In this document: positions 48,867 through 57,853 of the stretch, in pieces | Position numbering within the stretch: position 1 is the stretch's first letter | How the letters are laid out: every line of letters starts with the position of its first letter | NCBI GenBank assembly: GCA_963709505.1 | Contig: CAVPXC010000003.1 | Location: 124,001-188,000, forward strand | Source of the DNA: CAVPXC01 sp963709505 | Lineage (GTDB): Bacteria; Chloroflexota; Anaerolineae; JAAEKA01 | Length of the DNA stretch: 64,000 nucleotides | Direction: 5' to 3' | The notes under the pieces: model-generated | What the model was told of the DNA's origin: nothing | Databases searched by the model: none | The model's input: only the letters and a program-made list of their open reading frames with translations | Program-made: the position numbers and the translations under genes

Positions 48867-50162
48867 ATGACCTATCGACCCATAACCCAATCCGAAATAC
48901 CCATTGTCGCAGAGATCCAGTCCCGTGCCTTTCGCACAGACGCCAGCCGCTACGTCGAGGCCTACTCCGGTTCAGGCCGCTTTGGCTGGCAGGACCAGCG
49001 CCTCTTCGAGAACGGGCGGGGCGATGCCGTGGCGGCGCTCTCGGTGTTTTTTCGCCCAATGAGCCTGGCCGGCGGGGCTTTGGAGGCTGGCTTGATCGCG
49101 AGCGTGGCCGTGCCGCCCGAGGCCCGGCGTCGCGGTTACGGCCGGCAGATGATGAACGACCTGTTGGCGGAGCTGCATGAGCGGCAGACGCCCCTTTCGC
49201 TGCTATTTCCCTTTTCGGTGGCCTGGTATCGCAGCCTGGGCTATGGCTTAGCCAACCTGACCTGGCTGATGGACATCGCGCCGCGGCTGCTACCCGATTT
49301 TGCAGAGCGGCACGCGGTCAGGCGGGCTTTTACGGACGATGAGCCCGGCATACGCGCCTGTCACACAGCTGCGATGTCCCTGCCGCAGAACAACGGCTGG
49401 CTCGCGCGCGGCGATTGGGAGTGGCAGAAGCGGGTATGGAAGCCCGAGCATGAGGTGGTAGTATACGTCGACCAGGGGAGCGTCGAAGGCTACCTGGTGT
49501 ACACATTAAGCTTCGGGAGCGACGGCAGTCCGGCGCGGGTAATCGAGTGGGTGTGCACAAGCGACGCAGCCTGGCGTGGGCTGGCGGGGTTTCTGTCGGC
49601 CCTCGGCGAGCAAGCGACGGTGCTGACTTTCAACGCGCCGCAACAAGGCCCGCTGTTGTGGGTTCTACAGGAACCCTACGACCGCACCGGCCGGCCGGCA
49701 GATTTTGTTTTCTTCCCGGCGGCGCGGCTCGTAAACGGCTTTATGGCGCGGGTTGTCCACCTGGAGCAGGCAATGGCGCAGCGGCGCTACCTATCCCACG
49801 TGTCAACGGAACTCGTTCTGCGAGTTGACGACCCCCAACTTCCCGCCAACAGCCAGCCATTGCGCGTTCGCATCGCCGCCGGTGTCGCCCAGGTGGAGCG
49901 GCTCTCCGAGGAAGCGCCGCCGGCCAGCGGCGCTTCCAACCCCGCCGCGCTGGACGTTAACGATGCTCCCTCTGCAGGCGCTTTTCACCAGCACGCCGCC
50001 GCCTGTGATATCGCAACCTTCAGCGAGCTCTATGCGGGTTTACTCAGCGCGGAAGCAGCTCGCATCACAGGCCGGCTGCAAGCCGACGACGCGGCCTGCG
50101 CCGCGTTGACCGGAGCCTTTGCCTCCTCGCCCTGGCACATGCTGCAGTCCGATTACTTCTAG
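48867..50162 (+). CDS. Eis-like GNAT N-acetyltransferase
   Basis: 431 residues. Two GNAT domains and a C-terminal SCP2-like sterol-carrier fold make the Eis family, which acetylates lysines or aminoglycoside amines with acetyl-CoA. The acetyl-CoA motif is ASVAVPPEARRRGYGRQMM near residues 73-91, with FPFSVAWYRSLGYGLAN after it. The second domain is IEWVCTSDAAWRGLAGFL, and the end SPWHMLQSDYF carries the terminal carboxylate used in Eis catalysis (usual end is a Phe/Tyr). Ten bases after the GH31 stop. Function in this organism is unknown; many Eis-like proteins have no known drug substrate. Confidence 0.85.
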   Translation: MTYRPITQSEIPIVAEIQSRAFRTDASRYVEAYSGSGRFGWQDQRLFENGRGDAVAALSVFFRPMSLAGGALEAGLIASVAVPPEARRRGYGRQMMNDLLAELHERQTPLSLLFPFSVAWYRSLGYGLANLTWLMDIAPRLLPDFAERHAVRRAFTDDEPGIRACHTAAMSLPQNNGWLARGDWEWQKRVWKPEHEVVVYVDQGSVEGYLVYTLSFGSDGSPARVIEWVCTSDAAWRGLAGFLSALGEQATVLTFNAPQQGPLLWVLQEPYDRTGRPADFVFFPAARLVNGFMARVVHLEQAMAQRRYLSHVSTELVLRVDDPQLPANSQPLRVRIAAGVAQVERLSEEAPPASGASNPAALDVNDAPSAGAFHQHAAACDIATFSELYAGLLSAEAARITGRLQADDAACAALTGAFASSPWHMLQSDYF

Positions 50163-50168
50163 CAGAAC

Positions 50169-50241
50169 GACCTCCGAGGTCTGTCCGAAACCTAGCGCGA
50201 CCTCCGAGGTCTTCCGAGACCTCGGAGGTCTGTCCGAACAG
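50169..50241. repeat. GACCTCCGAGGTC palindromes, terminator-like
   Basis: CGACCTCCGAGGTCTGTCCGA at 50169 and a longer hairpin at 50200-50232 with a 14-bp stem GACCTCCGAGGTCT / AGACCTCGGAGGTC and loop TCCG. The loop and the CT-TCCG-AG junction equal those of the palindrome at 12345, though the arms differ. It separates the converging Eis-like and UDG-like genes. Confidence 0.7.
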
Positions 50242-50245
50242 CCGG

Positions 50246-50854
50246 CTACCCCACGAGCCTTAGCGCTGCTGCAATATCCTCCGCAATCATCTTGCGCTTG
50301 CTCTTCTCGATGAAGAAGCTGGGTCCGGCCTGCAGGTAGGATGGCAATACCCGTTTGCCGTGAAAGCTGAACTCCCCTCCCCGGATTTTGTAGGTCGGCG
50401 CGGCCGGGATCACTCGTTTCTCTCCGGCCCGCCTGGCGATCTCGTTGACGGCTTTGATCGCCACATCGCCCATCAACAGCCACACGGTGGCATTTGGAAA
50501 CAGGGCAAGCTCTTGCTCCAGGATGTGCGAGCATTCCTTGATGGTGCCGGTCTCGATACCATAGCCCGTCTTGCCGCATTTCACGGCAGTGGTCAGGTAC
50601 ACCCCAAGGTCCAGGATATCCTGCATCGACGACACTTCCGCTCCGGCCTCGCGGAAAGCTTGCACCGTCGTTTGCTCGAACAGGGGAGACCCTTGCGCGT
50701 AGTAATAATCGGCACGATTTGCCGGCGCAGCCTCCGAGATTAGCACAATGCGCACGGCTTCCGGAGTGATCTCGACGTCCGGGATGACATAACTCTGGTG
50801 ATTGACATCCGTACACGGGAATGCTGTGCATCCTACACAATTGTTGGGTCGCAT
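50246..50854 (-). CDS. Uracil-DNA glycosylase superfamily protein
   Basis: 202 residues. Four Cys in the first ~95 residues (CVGCTAFPC and AVKCGKTG) could hold an iron-sulfur cluster as in family 4-6 UDGs. The motif-1 region is LISEAAPANRADYYYAQGSP, the central strand VWLLMGDVAIKAV is the UDG fold's third strand and LPSYLQAGPSFF stands where HPSP/HPS occurs, with His replaced by Leu. So this belongs to the fold, but activity on uracil is not certain. ATG 50854 has AAGGAGGAT in front. Confidence 0.7.
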   Translation of the reverse strand: MRPNNCVGCTAFPCTDVNHQSYVIPDVEITPEAVRIVLISEAAPANRADYYYAQGSPLFEQTTVQAFREAGAEVSSMQDILDLGVYLTTAVKCGKTGYGIETGTIKECSHILEQELALFPNATVWLLMGDVAIKAVNEIARRAGEKRVIPAAPTYKIRGGEFSFHGKRVLPSYLQAGPSFFIEKSKRKMIAEDIAAALRLVG

Positions 50855-51040
50855 GGCTCATCCTCCTTTGTTTTGTGGAAGCGGGGCATTCCAAAGGCTG
50901 ATTTCAGTATACACCCCCGGCGCATGCAGGGTCAAGCGTTTGGATCCTAACACGGCGTCACTCCCACGGACGCGGGAGCCTATTCGGTTCGCGACACGCA
51001 GATGAATGCTCGCGGACATGGGTATGAGGAGAAACACGCA

Positions 51041-51090
51041 CCGCCAAGAAAAAGTCCTTGCGCACGTGCGCAAGGACTTTTTCTTGGCGG
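51041..51090. repeat. Perfect 50-bp palindrome
   Basis: 25-base arms meet at CAC/GTG with no loop; a relative with two mismatches is at 54470-54509. Both look like strong bidirectional terminators with A-run and T-run ends. Confidence 0.85.
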
Positions 51091-51094
51091 AGGT

Positions 51095-51187
51095 TAGTAC
51101 CCTGCAAACCAAGTTTCTGTGTAGTGTCACCCTGAGGCTCGGCGAAAAGGGTGACACCACACAAGGATTAATTTTACAGAGTAGTTA
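51095..51187. repeat. MITE-like palindromic element, copy 2
   Basis: Shares both flanking arms and the GTGTCACCCTGAGGCTCGGC core with the element at 25772-25908, but the inner loop has collapsed to CGAAAA, leaving a shorter hairpin. Confidence 0.75.
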
Positions 51188-51198
51188 GCCACGCATCG

Positions 51199-51847
51199 TC
51201 AGCCAGTATAGCCGCGGCTGCTGTCGGCTACTACACCCTCACCTGCCAGCGCATCCAGCAACTGGCCGTGGGTCATCGGGCGCGAGAACATCGGGTAGTC
51301 CTTGGCGATGGCGTTTTGGTGCTCCTCCTCGCTGGTCGCCGCGACGCAATCGGTGAGGGTGATGACGTTGAAACCCTTCTCGTATGCCGTGCGCATCGTC
51401 GAACTCGACGCAGCAGTTGGTCAGGAAGCCACCCAGGGCCACATTCTGGATTCCCCGGCTGCGCAGGATGAAGTCCAGGTTGGTGCTGGCAAAGCCGCAC
51501 AGGCCGCGCTTGCCCTCTATGACGATGTCGCCCGGCTCGGGCGTCAGTGCGTCGACGATCTGGGCGCCCCAGGTGCCTTTGCGGAAGGAGTTGGTATCGA
51601 CCACACCTTTGAGAATGCCGTACGGCTCCGGGGACAGCTCGTGGTAATCCTCGGTAAAGCTGATCGGCGTGTGGATGATCGTGACGCCCAGGTCCCGGGC
51701 CTTCTCTACGGTCTCAACGGCGTGATCGAGCATGTGGGTGCTCTCCATCACCGGCCGGACGGCCTCGTGGAGCGAGCCGCCGGGCGACGTGAAGTCGTTC
51801 TGGAATTCGATGAACACAAGCGCGGTCTTCGACGGATCAAGTTTCAT
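51199..51847 (-). CDS. Isochorismatase-family cysteine hydrolase (one frameshift)
   Basis: About 215 residues when restored; ATG at 51845-51847 with GGAGGTAC in front. Catalytic triad: Asp in VFIEFQNDFTSPGG (near residue 17), Lys in IEGKRGLCGFAST and Cys in GGFLTNCCVE. An extra base near 51406-51411 shifts the frame just after that Cys; restored it reads NCCVESTMRTAYEKGFNVIT and then TLTDCVAATSEEEHQ. The family hydrolyses isochorismate, nicotinamide, N-carbamoyl amines and similar compounds. The neighbours give no hint which. Confidence 0.85.
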
Positions 51848-51954
51848 GGGGTACCTCCTAAACTGAGCGCACAAAAAACATTGAGTGGACGAGTCAACTG
51901 GCTGCTCATGAGCCATTATATCGCGCAGACTGGGCTGAGTCAATGGTCGCGGCT

Positions 51955-52290
51955 GGCGCGGCAGGGCTTCTCAAAAGTCCATCCCAGTGTCATCCCTTCG
52001 GCGGCCTCAGGGCAGGCTCTGAGCGGGTTCAAACCGTTTGCCAAAACCCAGCGACGTCTCAGTCCAACTCGAAACTCCGTTCTCGCGCCTAACCAGCGAA
52101 GGATCTCGGTCTTCCCAACGACCACCAGAGGGATCCTTCGCTAGCTTTTTCTGCAGAGAACGGGATTATGAGTTTGATCTGCTCGTCGCACGGTTTGCAG
52201 TCTACAGTAATGACCCGCTCAGAGCCTGCCCTGAGGCCGCCGAAGGGATGACACTCAAGTGGACTTTTGAAAAGCCCTGCCGGCGCGGCG
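51955..52290. repeat. Long imperfect inverted repeat (~75-bp arms)
   Basis: Left arm 51955-52028 and right arm 52213-52290 are near-identical when one is reversed (GCAGGGCTTCTCAAAAGTCC, CATCCCTTCGGCGGCCTCAG, GGCAGGCTCTGAGCGGGT). Between them is a second, worse inverted pair (CCGTTCTCGCG..AGCGAAGGATC and GATCCTTCGCTAGC..GAGAACGG). The whole 336-base block has no gene and looks like a mobile foldback element. Confidence 0.8.
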
Positions 52291-52342
52291 TATCCCGCGT
52301 TGGGGGCAGACCCTTCGGGTCTAACACCCGAAGGGTTAGCGT

Positions 52343-54281
52343 CTAAGGCGCCCAATCGCCCGCCACCGCGATGATGTCGCCGACATCCACATCGCCAGTC
52401 GATGTCGTGCGACGACAGGTAGGCTAGGTCGTTCCAGTCGCTGGCCACCAGTTGGATGTCCACGATGTTCACCGCGCCAGAGCCGTTGACGTCGGTGATT
52501 CCACTGGCGCACCAAAGTTCGAATGTACCCATGTCATAGGCAGCGCCCTTGGGTCTGCTCACATTATCCAGGTCGGGGCTGGCGCCGGCTGCACAGGCGT
52601 CCATGGCCGGCGACCCTGGGGCCAGGTGGTAGCCGCCGCGGAGGGTGGTGATGAAGTCAGGATCCAGGCTGATGTTGCCCGCGCCGGGCAGCGCGCCGCC
52701 CTGGGTGTCGTTGCAGGCCGCAGTCGCCCTGGGCGTGATCAGGCCCACATGGCCATTGCCCCAGACAATGTTGTTATTGAAGGCGCCGTTGGTGCCGGCG
52801 GCATAGTAGACGGCGGAGTTGGTGTTGCCGGCAAAGGTGTTGTGCAGGGCATCGAACGTCGAGGTAGGACCGGCTCCGCCAACGTCGTAGACGTGCACGG
52901 CGCTGTCGTTGATGCCGGTGGCGATGTTGCCGCTGATCCGGCTGTTGCGCAGATCCACCACGCTGTCGTACAGCTCCAGCGCTGAGCCAGTTAGCGCCGT
53001 GTTGCCCAGTGAGGCGAAGAGCCAGAAACCCACGTAGGAGTCGTCCGAGACAGTAATGGCGCCGCCGATGCAGTAGATGCCCCCGCCGTTGCCGGTCAGG
53101 GCGCTGTTCAGGTAGAGCAACGAGCTGTTCTGAACGTTGAGCACCGTACTTGCGCTCATGTGCACGGCGCCGCCGTTGTCCGACCGGTTGTCGTGGACGA
53201 AGGTGCGGTTGAGGGTGACGGTGAATTGGTTGTCGATTTCGATACCGCCGCCGTCGTCGAGATCGTCCGTACCCCCCGTGAGTTCGAAGTTGTCGATGTA
53301 GACAGTGAGTGGCCCCGCGCCGCCGTAGATCTCGAAGACAGTGTCGGCGACGCCCGTGGCGTCCATCACAGTCTGGGTCGTGCCTTGCGCGGTGCACGTG
53401 CTGTTGTAGCCGCCGTAGATCGACAAGGATTTTGCGTTGATGTTCACCGTAGCCGCAGCGCCGGTGTAGGTGCGGCCTTGGACGCGAATCGTATCCCCGG
53501 AGCTGGCGGCATTGACGGCTGCCTGGAGGGTGGCATAGGTGCAGCTGTCGCCGACGGTCAGGATCGCCTCTCCGCCCTCTTTGTCTTCGGCGCCGGCCGG
53601 GGTGGCCAGTTTCTCGGGATCGAGGCCAGTCGCCAGGGCGATCGCCCGGCTGGCGGCCTCGGCCTGCTCCAAGGCCGCGCGATGGGCGTCCGCCTCTATG
53701 GTGAGGCGCTCTTCATCTTGTTGGGAGATCGGCTCGGCGCGGTTGATGGTGGGACGGTCAGCATTCGGCAACACTTCACGCAACAGGCGAGCCGCTGCGA
53801 TCCACTCCGATTTGGGGAGCTGGCCGACCAGGTTGGCTACCAGCTGGGTGTCGCCGTTGTGGTAGGCGGACTCGATCTCAAGCCACAGACGTTGGACCTC
53901 GTCGGGCTCAGATTGGGTGAGCGGCGCCGGAGGACTCTCATGCTCGGGGGGAACACTGCCCTGCGTGCCGGGCCTGGCCCGGTGGCGGGCCTCGCGCTCG
54001 GCCAGCCGCCGGAGATGTGCAGGCCATTCGGCAGCCAGCTCGCGGCTGACATCCTCAGGCGGAATACCGGCATCCAGCAGTGTTGTTACTAGCTGCAGAT
54101 CCAGTCCGAGTTCCTGCGACAGGCGTAGGGCTTGTTCAGGAGTGCCAGGGTTTTGTTGTTCACCCCGGCGTATAGCTGGTGCCGCCTGTGATTCTGGTGT
54201 CAGCGCAAGAGAAGCCATCAACGCTAAGAGGATAGTCAGGCACACCACCTGACGCGCGAAATCTTTGGTGGGAGTAGACAT
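52343..54281 (-). CDS. Secreted beta-helix protein with C-terminal dockerin-like domain (one frameshift)
   Basis: About 645 residues. ATG at 54279-54281 with GGAGGTGATC in front, a signal peptide (VVCLTILLALMASLALTPES). Residues ~15-200 are an alpha-helical region, ~225-580 a right-handed beta-helix with turns of NGSALTGNGGGIYCIGGAIT type. The C-terminus has two dockerin-like EF-hand repeats: DVNGSGAVNIVDIQLVASDW, then, after an extra base near 52397, DIDGDVDVGDIIAVAGDW and TAG at 52343. Without the correction the frame runs on into the long inverted repeat. Secreted, possibly attached to a cohesin-like partner; none is in the window. Confidence 0.82.
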
Positions 54282-54469
54282 TGCGATCACCTCCGTTAGG
54301 TCGCCAAAATGTATCGGTGAGCACCTGGGCCTCCAGCCCAAGCGTAGAAACTCACTCACGTCAAACGACCAGCGCGTGACAACACCCTGTATTTTGTTAA
54401 ACGAGAGCCGGACAGGATTCGCGTGATGTGGACCGCTCAGAAGCGGCTAGCAAATGGACAGGCCACGCC

Positions 54470-54509
54470 ATGAAAAAGCCCTCGCGCATGTGCGCAAGGG
54501 CTTCTTCAT
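54470..54509. terminator. Palindromic terminator
   Basis: Arms ATGAAAAAGCCCTCGCGCA and TGCGCAAGGGCTTCTTCAT with two mismatches, similar to the 50-bp palindrome at 51041 (A-run, CCTTGCGCA core). It lies between the small secreted protein gene and the beta-helix gene. Confidence 0.7.
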
Positions 54510-54564
54510 CGGTCGAGCAGGATGGTTGACCGGATTGATTGGCGGCTCTCCCTGGTTGAAGGGT

Positions 54565-55074
54565 TTAACCACCGGTAGAGGCGAACCACGCTCCACTCGG
54601 GCTGGTCACAAAGATGATCGGTGCGATACACGGCTGGGGCAGCGTCAATCTAGCTTCGATTTTGGCGTTGCCACCGCCTGCTGAAGCAGCGCCCACACTG
54701 GCCGTGAAAAGCCCGGTCGTGACGTTCACCACTTGAGCATCATTCGTCAAGCAGCTTACAGTCGCCCGGAAGTTGGGAACAGTGTTGCTGCCTGTGTTCG
54801 GACCGGCTGCAAACACCAGGCCCTGCACACGGATCTCTAACTTGCCATCCGCCTTAAGCTCGCCAAAGCCTGAGCCAATCGCCCACGGCAAACCACCGCC
54901 GTTTATGCCACGAATGGGGTTCTGGGTACCGGTGAAAGCCTGGGCAGCCCAACCATCGTGTCGAATTCCAGAAATCTTGGCTTCCTTGGCAGCGGCCTGA
55001 GAGAACTGACCGCTCACAATGACTGTGCCAAGCGCTAGGGTTATAGCCAATGCAATCAATACGTACCTTTTCAT
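54565..55074 (-). CDS. Small secreted protein of unknown function
   Basis: 169 residues from the ATG at 55072-55074, chosen because TGGAGGAACTCG precedes it. Signal peptide MKRYVLIALAITLALGTVIV with an Ala-x-Ala site near 30. The mature part is beta-rich: GDGxxx-free, with two Cys about 40 apart (ATVSCLTNDAQ, LPQPCIAP) that could form a disulfide, and a Gly-rich GAASAGGGNAKIEARL near the end. I do not recognise a family. The previous gene on this strand is copA, 143 bases upstream, probably not one unit. Confidence 0.65.
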   Translation of the reverse strand: MKRYVLIALAITLALGTVIVSGQFSQAAAKEAKISGIRHDGWAAQAFTGTQNPIRGINGGGLPWAIGSGFGELKADGKLEIRVQGLVFAAGPNTGSNTVPNFRATVSCLTNDAQVVNVTTGLFTASVGAASAGGGNAKIEARLTLPQPCIAPIIFVTSPSGAWFASTGG

Positions 55075-55217
55075 CGAGTTCCTCCAGATGTTGAGTTGAA
55101 CACTACCGGTTCGGTTCAGGTTGCGCAATCCAAAAAGTATAACGCTCAACTTGGAGAAGTCGGATTTGAACAAGGAGGCGGATTGCTGCACCAAACGTTG
55201 CTAACTCGTAACCCCGC

Positions 55218-57698
55218 TTACAGTTTCATTCGTCGTAGTCGCAGTGAATTGGTCACCACGAACACCGAGCTAAACGCCATGGCGCCGGCAGCCACCATCG
55301 GGTTGAGCTGATACTGCGGTCCCAGGAAAGGCACCAACACGCCCGCAGCGATAGGGATGGCGAGCACGTTGTAGAAGAACGCCCAGAATAGGTTCTGCCG
55401 GATGCCTCGCATGGTGCGTTTACTCAGGGTGATTGCCTGCGGCACGCTGCGGAGGTCGCCGCGCATCAGCACCACGTCGGCCGACTCGATCGCGACGTCG
55501 GTGCCCGTGCCGATGGCCATGCCGATGTCGGCCTGGACCAGGGCGGGCGCGTCGTTGATGCCGTCACCGACCATAGCCACCTGCGGCTTGCCACTCGCCC
55601 CTTGCAACCTGCTCACTTCCGCAGCCTTCTCGCCAGGTAGGACCTCGGCCAGGACGCGATCGACTCCGACTGCCGCGGCGATGGCTTCGGCGGTGCGCGG
55701 GTTGTCGCCGGTGAGCATAATGACCTCGATGCCTAAAGCGTGAAGCTGCTCGATAGCCTCTTTGGATGTCGGCTTGACCGTGTCGGCTACGGCTATCACG
55801 CCTTGGGCCTCGCCATCCACGGCCACCAGCATAGCGGTCTTGGCTTCGCCCTGAAGCCGGCTAACCTGCTCCTCCAGGCCGTTGAGACGGACGCCGTTTT
55901 TGGTCAACAGTCGCGTCGTTCCAACCAGCACGACGCGTCCGTCCACCGTGGCCCGAACGCCGCCGCCGGCAACCGCCTCGAAGTCCTGCGGCTCGGTCAG
56001 CGCTAAACCCTGCGCCTTGGCCGCCTCGACGATGGCCTGGCCCAGCGGGTGTTCGGAAACGCTCTCAGCCGAGGCTGCCAGCTGCAGAAGTGCTGAATGC
56101 TGAATGCTGAATGCTGAGTTTCCGGAAAACTCAGCATTCAGCATTCCTCGTTCAGCACTTACAATGTCGGTCACCTGCGGCTTGCCTTGGGTGATCGTGC
56201 CGGTCTTGTCCAGAACGACCGTCGTCAGCTTGCCGGCGGTCTCCAGGGCCTCGGCGTTTTTGACCAGGATGCCGTGCTCGGCGCCGACGCCCGTGCCGGC
56301 CATGACTGCGGTTGGCGTGGCCAAGCCGAGTGCACAGGGACAGGAGATCAGCAACACTGAGACAGCAAAAAGCATGGCGTCAGTGAAGCCCACGCCGCCG
56401 ATGAAGTACCAGGCCAGGAAGACCACCAGCGCCAGCACTATGATTGCCGGCACGAAGATCGCCGCCACCCGGTCAGCCAGGCGCTGGATGGGCGCCTTTG
56501 AGCCTTGCGCCTCCTGCACCATACGGATGATCTGCGCTAGCGCCGTGTCTTTGCCGACCTTGGTGGCCCGGAAGCGGAAGCTGCCCGACTTGTTGATCGT
56601 GGCGCCGATGACCTCGTCGCCTGGCCCCTTATCGACGGGAAGGCTCTCGCCGGTGATCATGCCCTCGTCCACGGCTGATTGGCCATTGAGCACGATGCCG
56701 TCCACCGGGATTTTCTCGCCGGGGCGCACGAGCACGATGTCGTTGATCTCGACCTCGTCCACCGGCACCTCGACCTCTTCCCCGGCGCGCACGATACGCG
56801 CCGTGCGGGCGCGCAGCCCCATCAGCTTGCGGATCGCGTCGCCCGACTGGCTTTTGGCACGCGATTCGAGATATTTGCCCACGGAGATCAACGTGATGAT
56901 CACGGCCGAGGATTCGAAATACAGGTGGCTATCCAGACCGAAGAGCAGCACGGCCAGGCTGTAGAAGAAGGCCGCCAGCGAGCCCATCGCCACCAGGGTA
57001 TCCATATTTGCCGTGCGGTTCTGGAGAGCCTTCCAGGCGCTGCGCAAGAAGGGCTCGCCCACCCAAAACTGCACCGGGATGGTCAGCGCCAGCAGGAGCC
57101 AATCGCGGGCTGCGAAGTGGGGGATCAGCCCAAAATCGTGGCCCATGCTAAGGATCAGAATTGGGATCGTCAGCACGATGCCGACAGTCAACCGGCGGCG
57201 CCGATCGGCCAGCTCGGCTTGCCGCGCCTGCTGCTCCGCATCCTCCAGGGTCTCGCCAGCCCCTTTAGCCGGTTCGATCACCTTGTAGCCGATGGTTGAG
57301 ATCGTGCGCTTCATATCGCCTCGGCTGACGGCCGTAGGCAGGTAGCGCACGTGGGCCAACTCGCTGGCGAAGTTGACGTTGGCCTCGAGCACGCCGTCCA
57401 TGCGCTTGAGGCTGCGCTCGATGGTCGCGGCGCAGTTGGTGCAGGTCATGCCGGCAATCGGCAGGTCGATCGTCGCCTCAGCCACACCATAGCCGACGTC
57501 TTCGATTTTCTGCATCAAGTCCAACGGCTTCACCACCGACGGGTCGTAGATAATCTCGGCCCGTTCGTTGGCGAAGTTGACGTTGGCCTCCACCACCCCG
57601 TTCACCCGCTTCAAGTTACGCGCGATGGTGTTGGAGCAGTTGGTGCAGGTCATTCCTGTGACGGGAATGCTTAGGCGTTTGGCTGTTGTTTGGGTCAT
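55218..57698 (-). CDS. copA: Copper-translocating P1B-type ATPase with an in-frame repeat insert
   Basis: 826 residues. Two heavy-metal-associated domains (MTCTNCS near 15-20 and MTCTNCA near 84-89), eight membrane helices, CPC motif in LLISCPCALGLATPTAV (near 455), phosphorylation Asp in VVLDKTGTITQGKP (near 497), SEHPLGQAIV, TGDNPRTAEAIA and GDGINDAPAL; all complete for Cu(I) export. Between VTDIV and LAASAESVSEHPL about 23 residues (RGMLNAEFSGNSAFSIQHSA region, ~514-536) come from an inverted heptamer array at 56090-56158; homologues have no such insert. The insert lies in the nucleotide-binding domain, just before the HP loop. Last gene of csoR-copZ-DUF411-copA. Confidence 0.93.
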   Translation of the reverse strand: MTQTTAKRLSIPVTGMTCTNCSNTIARNLKRVNGVVEANVNFANERAEIIYDPSVVKPLDLMQKIEDVGYGVAEATIDLPIAGMTCTNCAATIERSLKRMDGVLEANVNFASELAHVRYLPTAVSRGDMKRTISTIGYKVIEPAKGAGETLEDAEQQARQAELADRRRRLTVGIVLTIPILILSMGHDFGLIPHFAARDWLLLALTIPVQFWVGEPFLRSAWKALQNRTANMDTLVAMGSLAAFFYSLAVLLFGLDSHLYFESSAVIITLISVGKYLESRAKSQSGDAIRKLMGLRARTARIVRAGEEVEVPVDEVEINDIVLVRPGEKIPVDGIVLNGQSAVDEGMITGESLPVDKGPGDEVIGATINKSGSFRFRATKVGKDTALAQIIRMVQEAQGSKAPIQRLADRVAAIFVPAIIVLALVVFLAWYFIGGVGFTDAMLFAVSVLLISCPCALGLATPTAVMAGTGVGAEHGILVKNAEALETAGKLTTVVLDKTGTITQGKPQVTDIVSAERGMLNAEFSGNSAFSIQHSALLQLAASAESVSEHPLGQAIVEAAKAQGLALTEPQDFEAVAGGGVRATVDGRVVLVGTTRLLTKNGVRLNGLEEQVSRLQGEAKTAMLVAVDGEAQGVIAVADTVKPTSKEAIEQLHALGIEVIMLTGDNPRTAEAIAAAVGVDRVLAEVLPGEKAAEVSRLQGASGKPQVAMVGDGINDAPALVQADIGMAIGTGTDVAIESADVVLMRGDLRSVPQAITLSKRTMRGIRQNLFWAFFYNVLAIPIAAGVLVPFLGPQYQLNPMVAAGAMAFSSVFVVTNSLRLRRMKL
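56090..56158. repeat. 69-nt inverted heptamer array inside copA
   Basis: GTGCTGA plus three ATGCTGA, a 13-base centre GTTTCCGGAAAAC, then TCAGCAT twice, TCCTCGT and TCAGCAC. The length is 69 nt, exactly 23 codons, so the frame is kept. The same unit occurs at 6944-7032 and it has no stop in the copA frame. Confidence 0.9.
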
Positions 57699-57725
57699 TG
57701 TTTTATTACGGAGTGGCGAGAAGTG

Positions 57726-57852
57726 GTGTGTCGGAGTGTCAGAGTGTCAAAGTGTCAAAGTGTCAAAGTGTCAAAGTGTCAAAGTGTCAAGTGTCAAGTC
57801 GTAGGGGACAGGTTTTGGTTCCGGGACCTGACACTCTGACACTCTGACACCT
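57726..57852. repeat. Octamer/heptamer inverted array, TGTCAAAG family
   Basis: Seven tandem TGTCAAAG octamers (57736-57790), two TGTCAAG heptamers, a spacer, then CTGACACT, CTGACACT, CTGACACC (57828-57852). It lies between copA and the DUF411 gene. A related array is at 58371-58450 on the other side of the DUF411 gene. Confidence 0.75.
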
Positions 57853-57853
57853 T

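Larger units (their letters stand above)
50855..51198. other. Gap with a 50-bp palindrome and a MITE copy
   Basis: 51041-51090 is a perfect 50-base palindrome (CCGCCAAGAAAAAGTCCTTG and on) without a loop. 51095-51187 is MITE copy 2: AGTACCCTGCAAACCAAGTT and on, GTAGTGTCACCCTGAGGCTC, GGTGACAC..AATTTTACAGAGTA; the centre is shortened compared with copy 1 at 25772. No gene is seen. Confidence 0.75.

Noticed and set aside
52089..52342. C-terminal extension of the beta-helix/dockerin protein
   Set aside because: It arises from a +1 frameshift in the second EF-hand and runs into a foldback repeat; the restored frame stops at 52343.
53160..54092. Plus-strand gene of 310 codons
   Set aside because: Shadow of the beta-helix/dockerin gene on the minus strand; no domain or start context.
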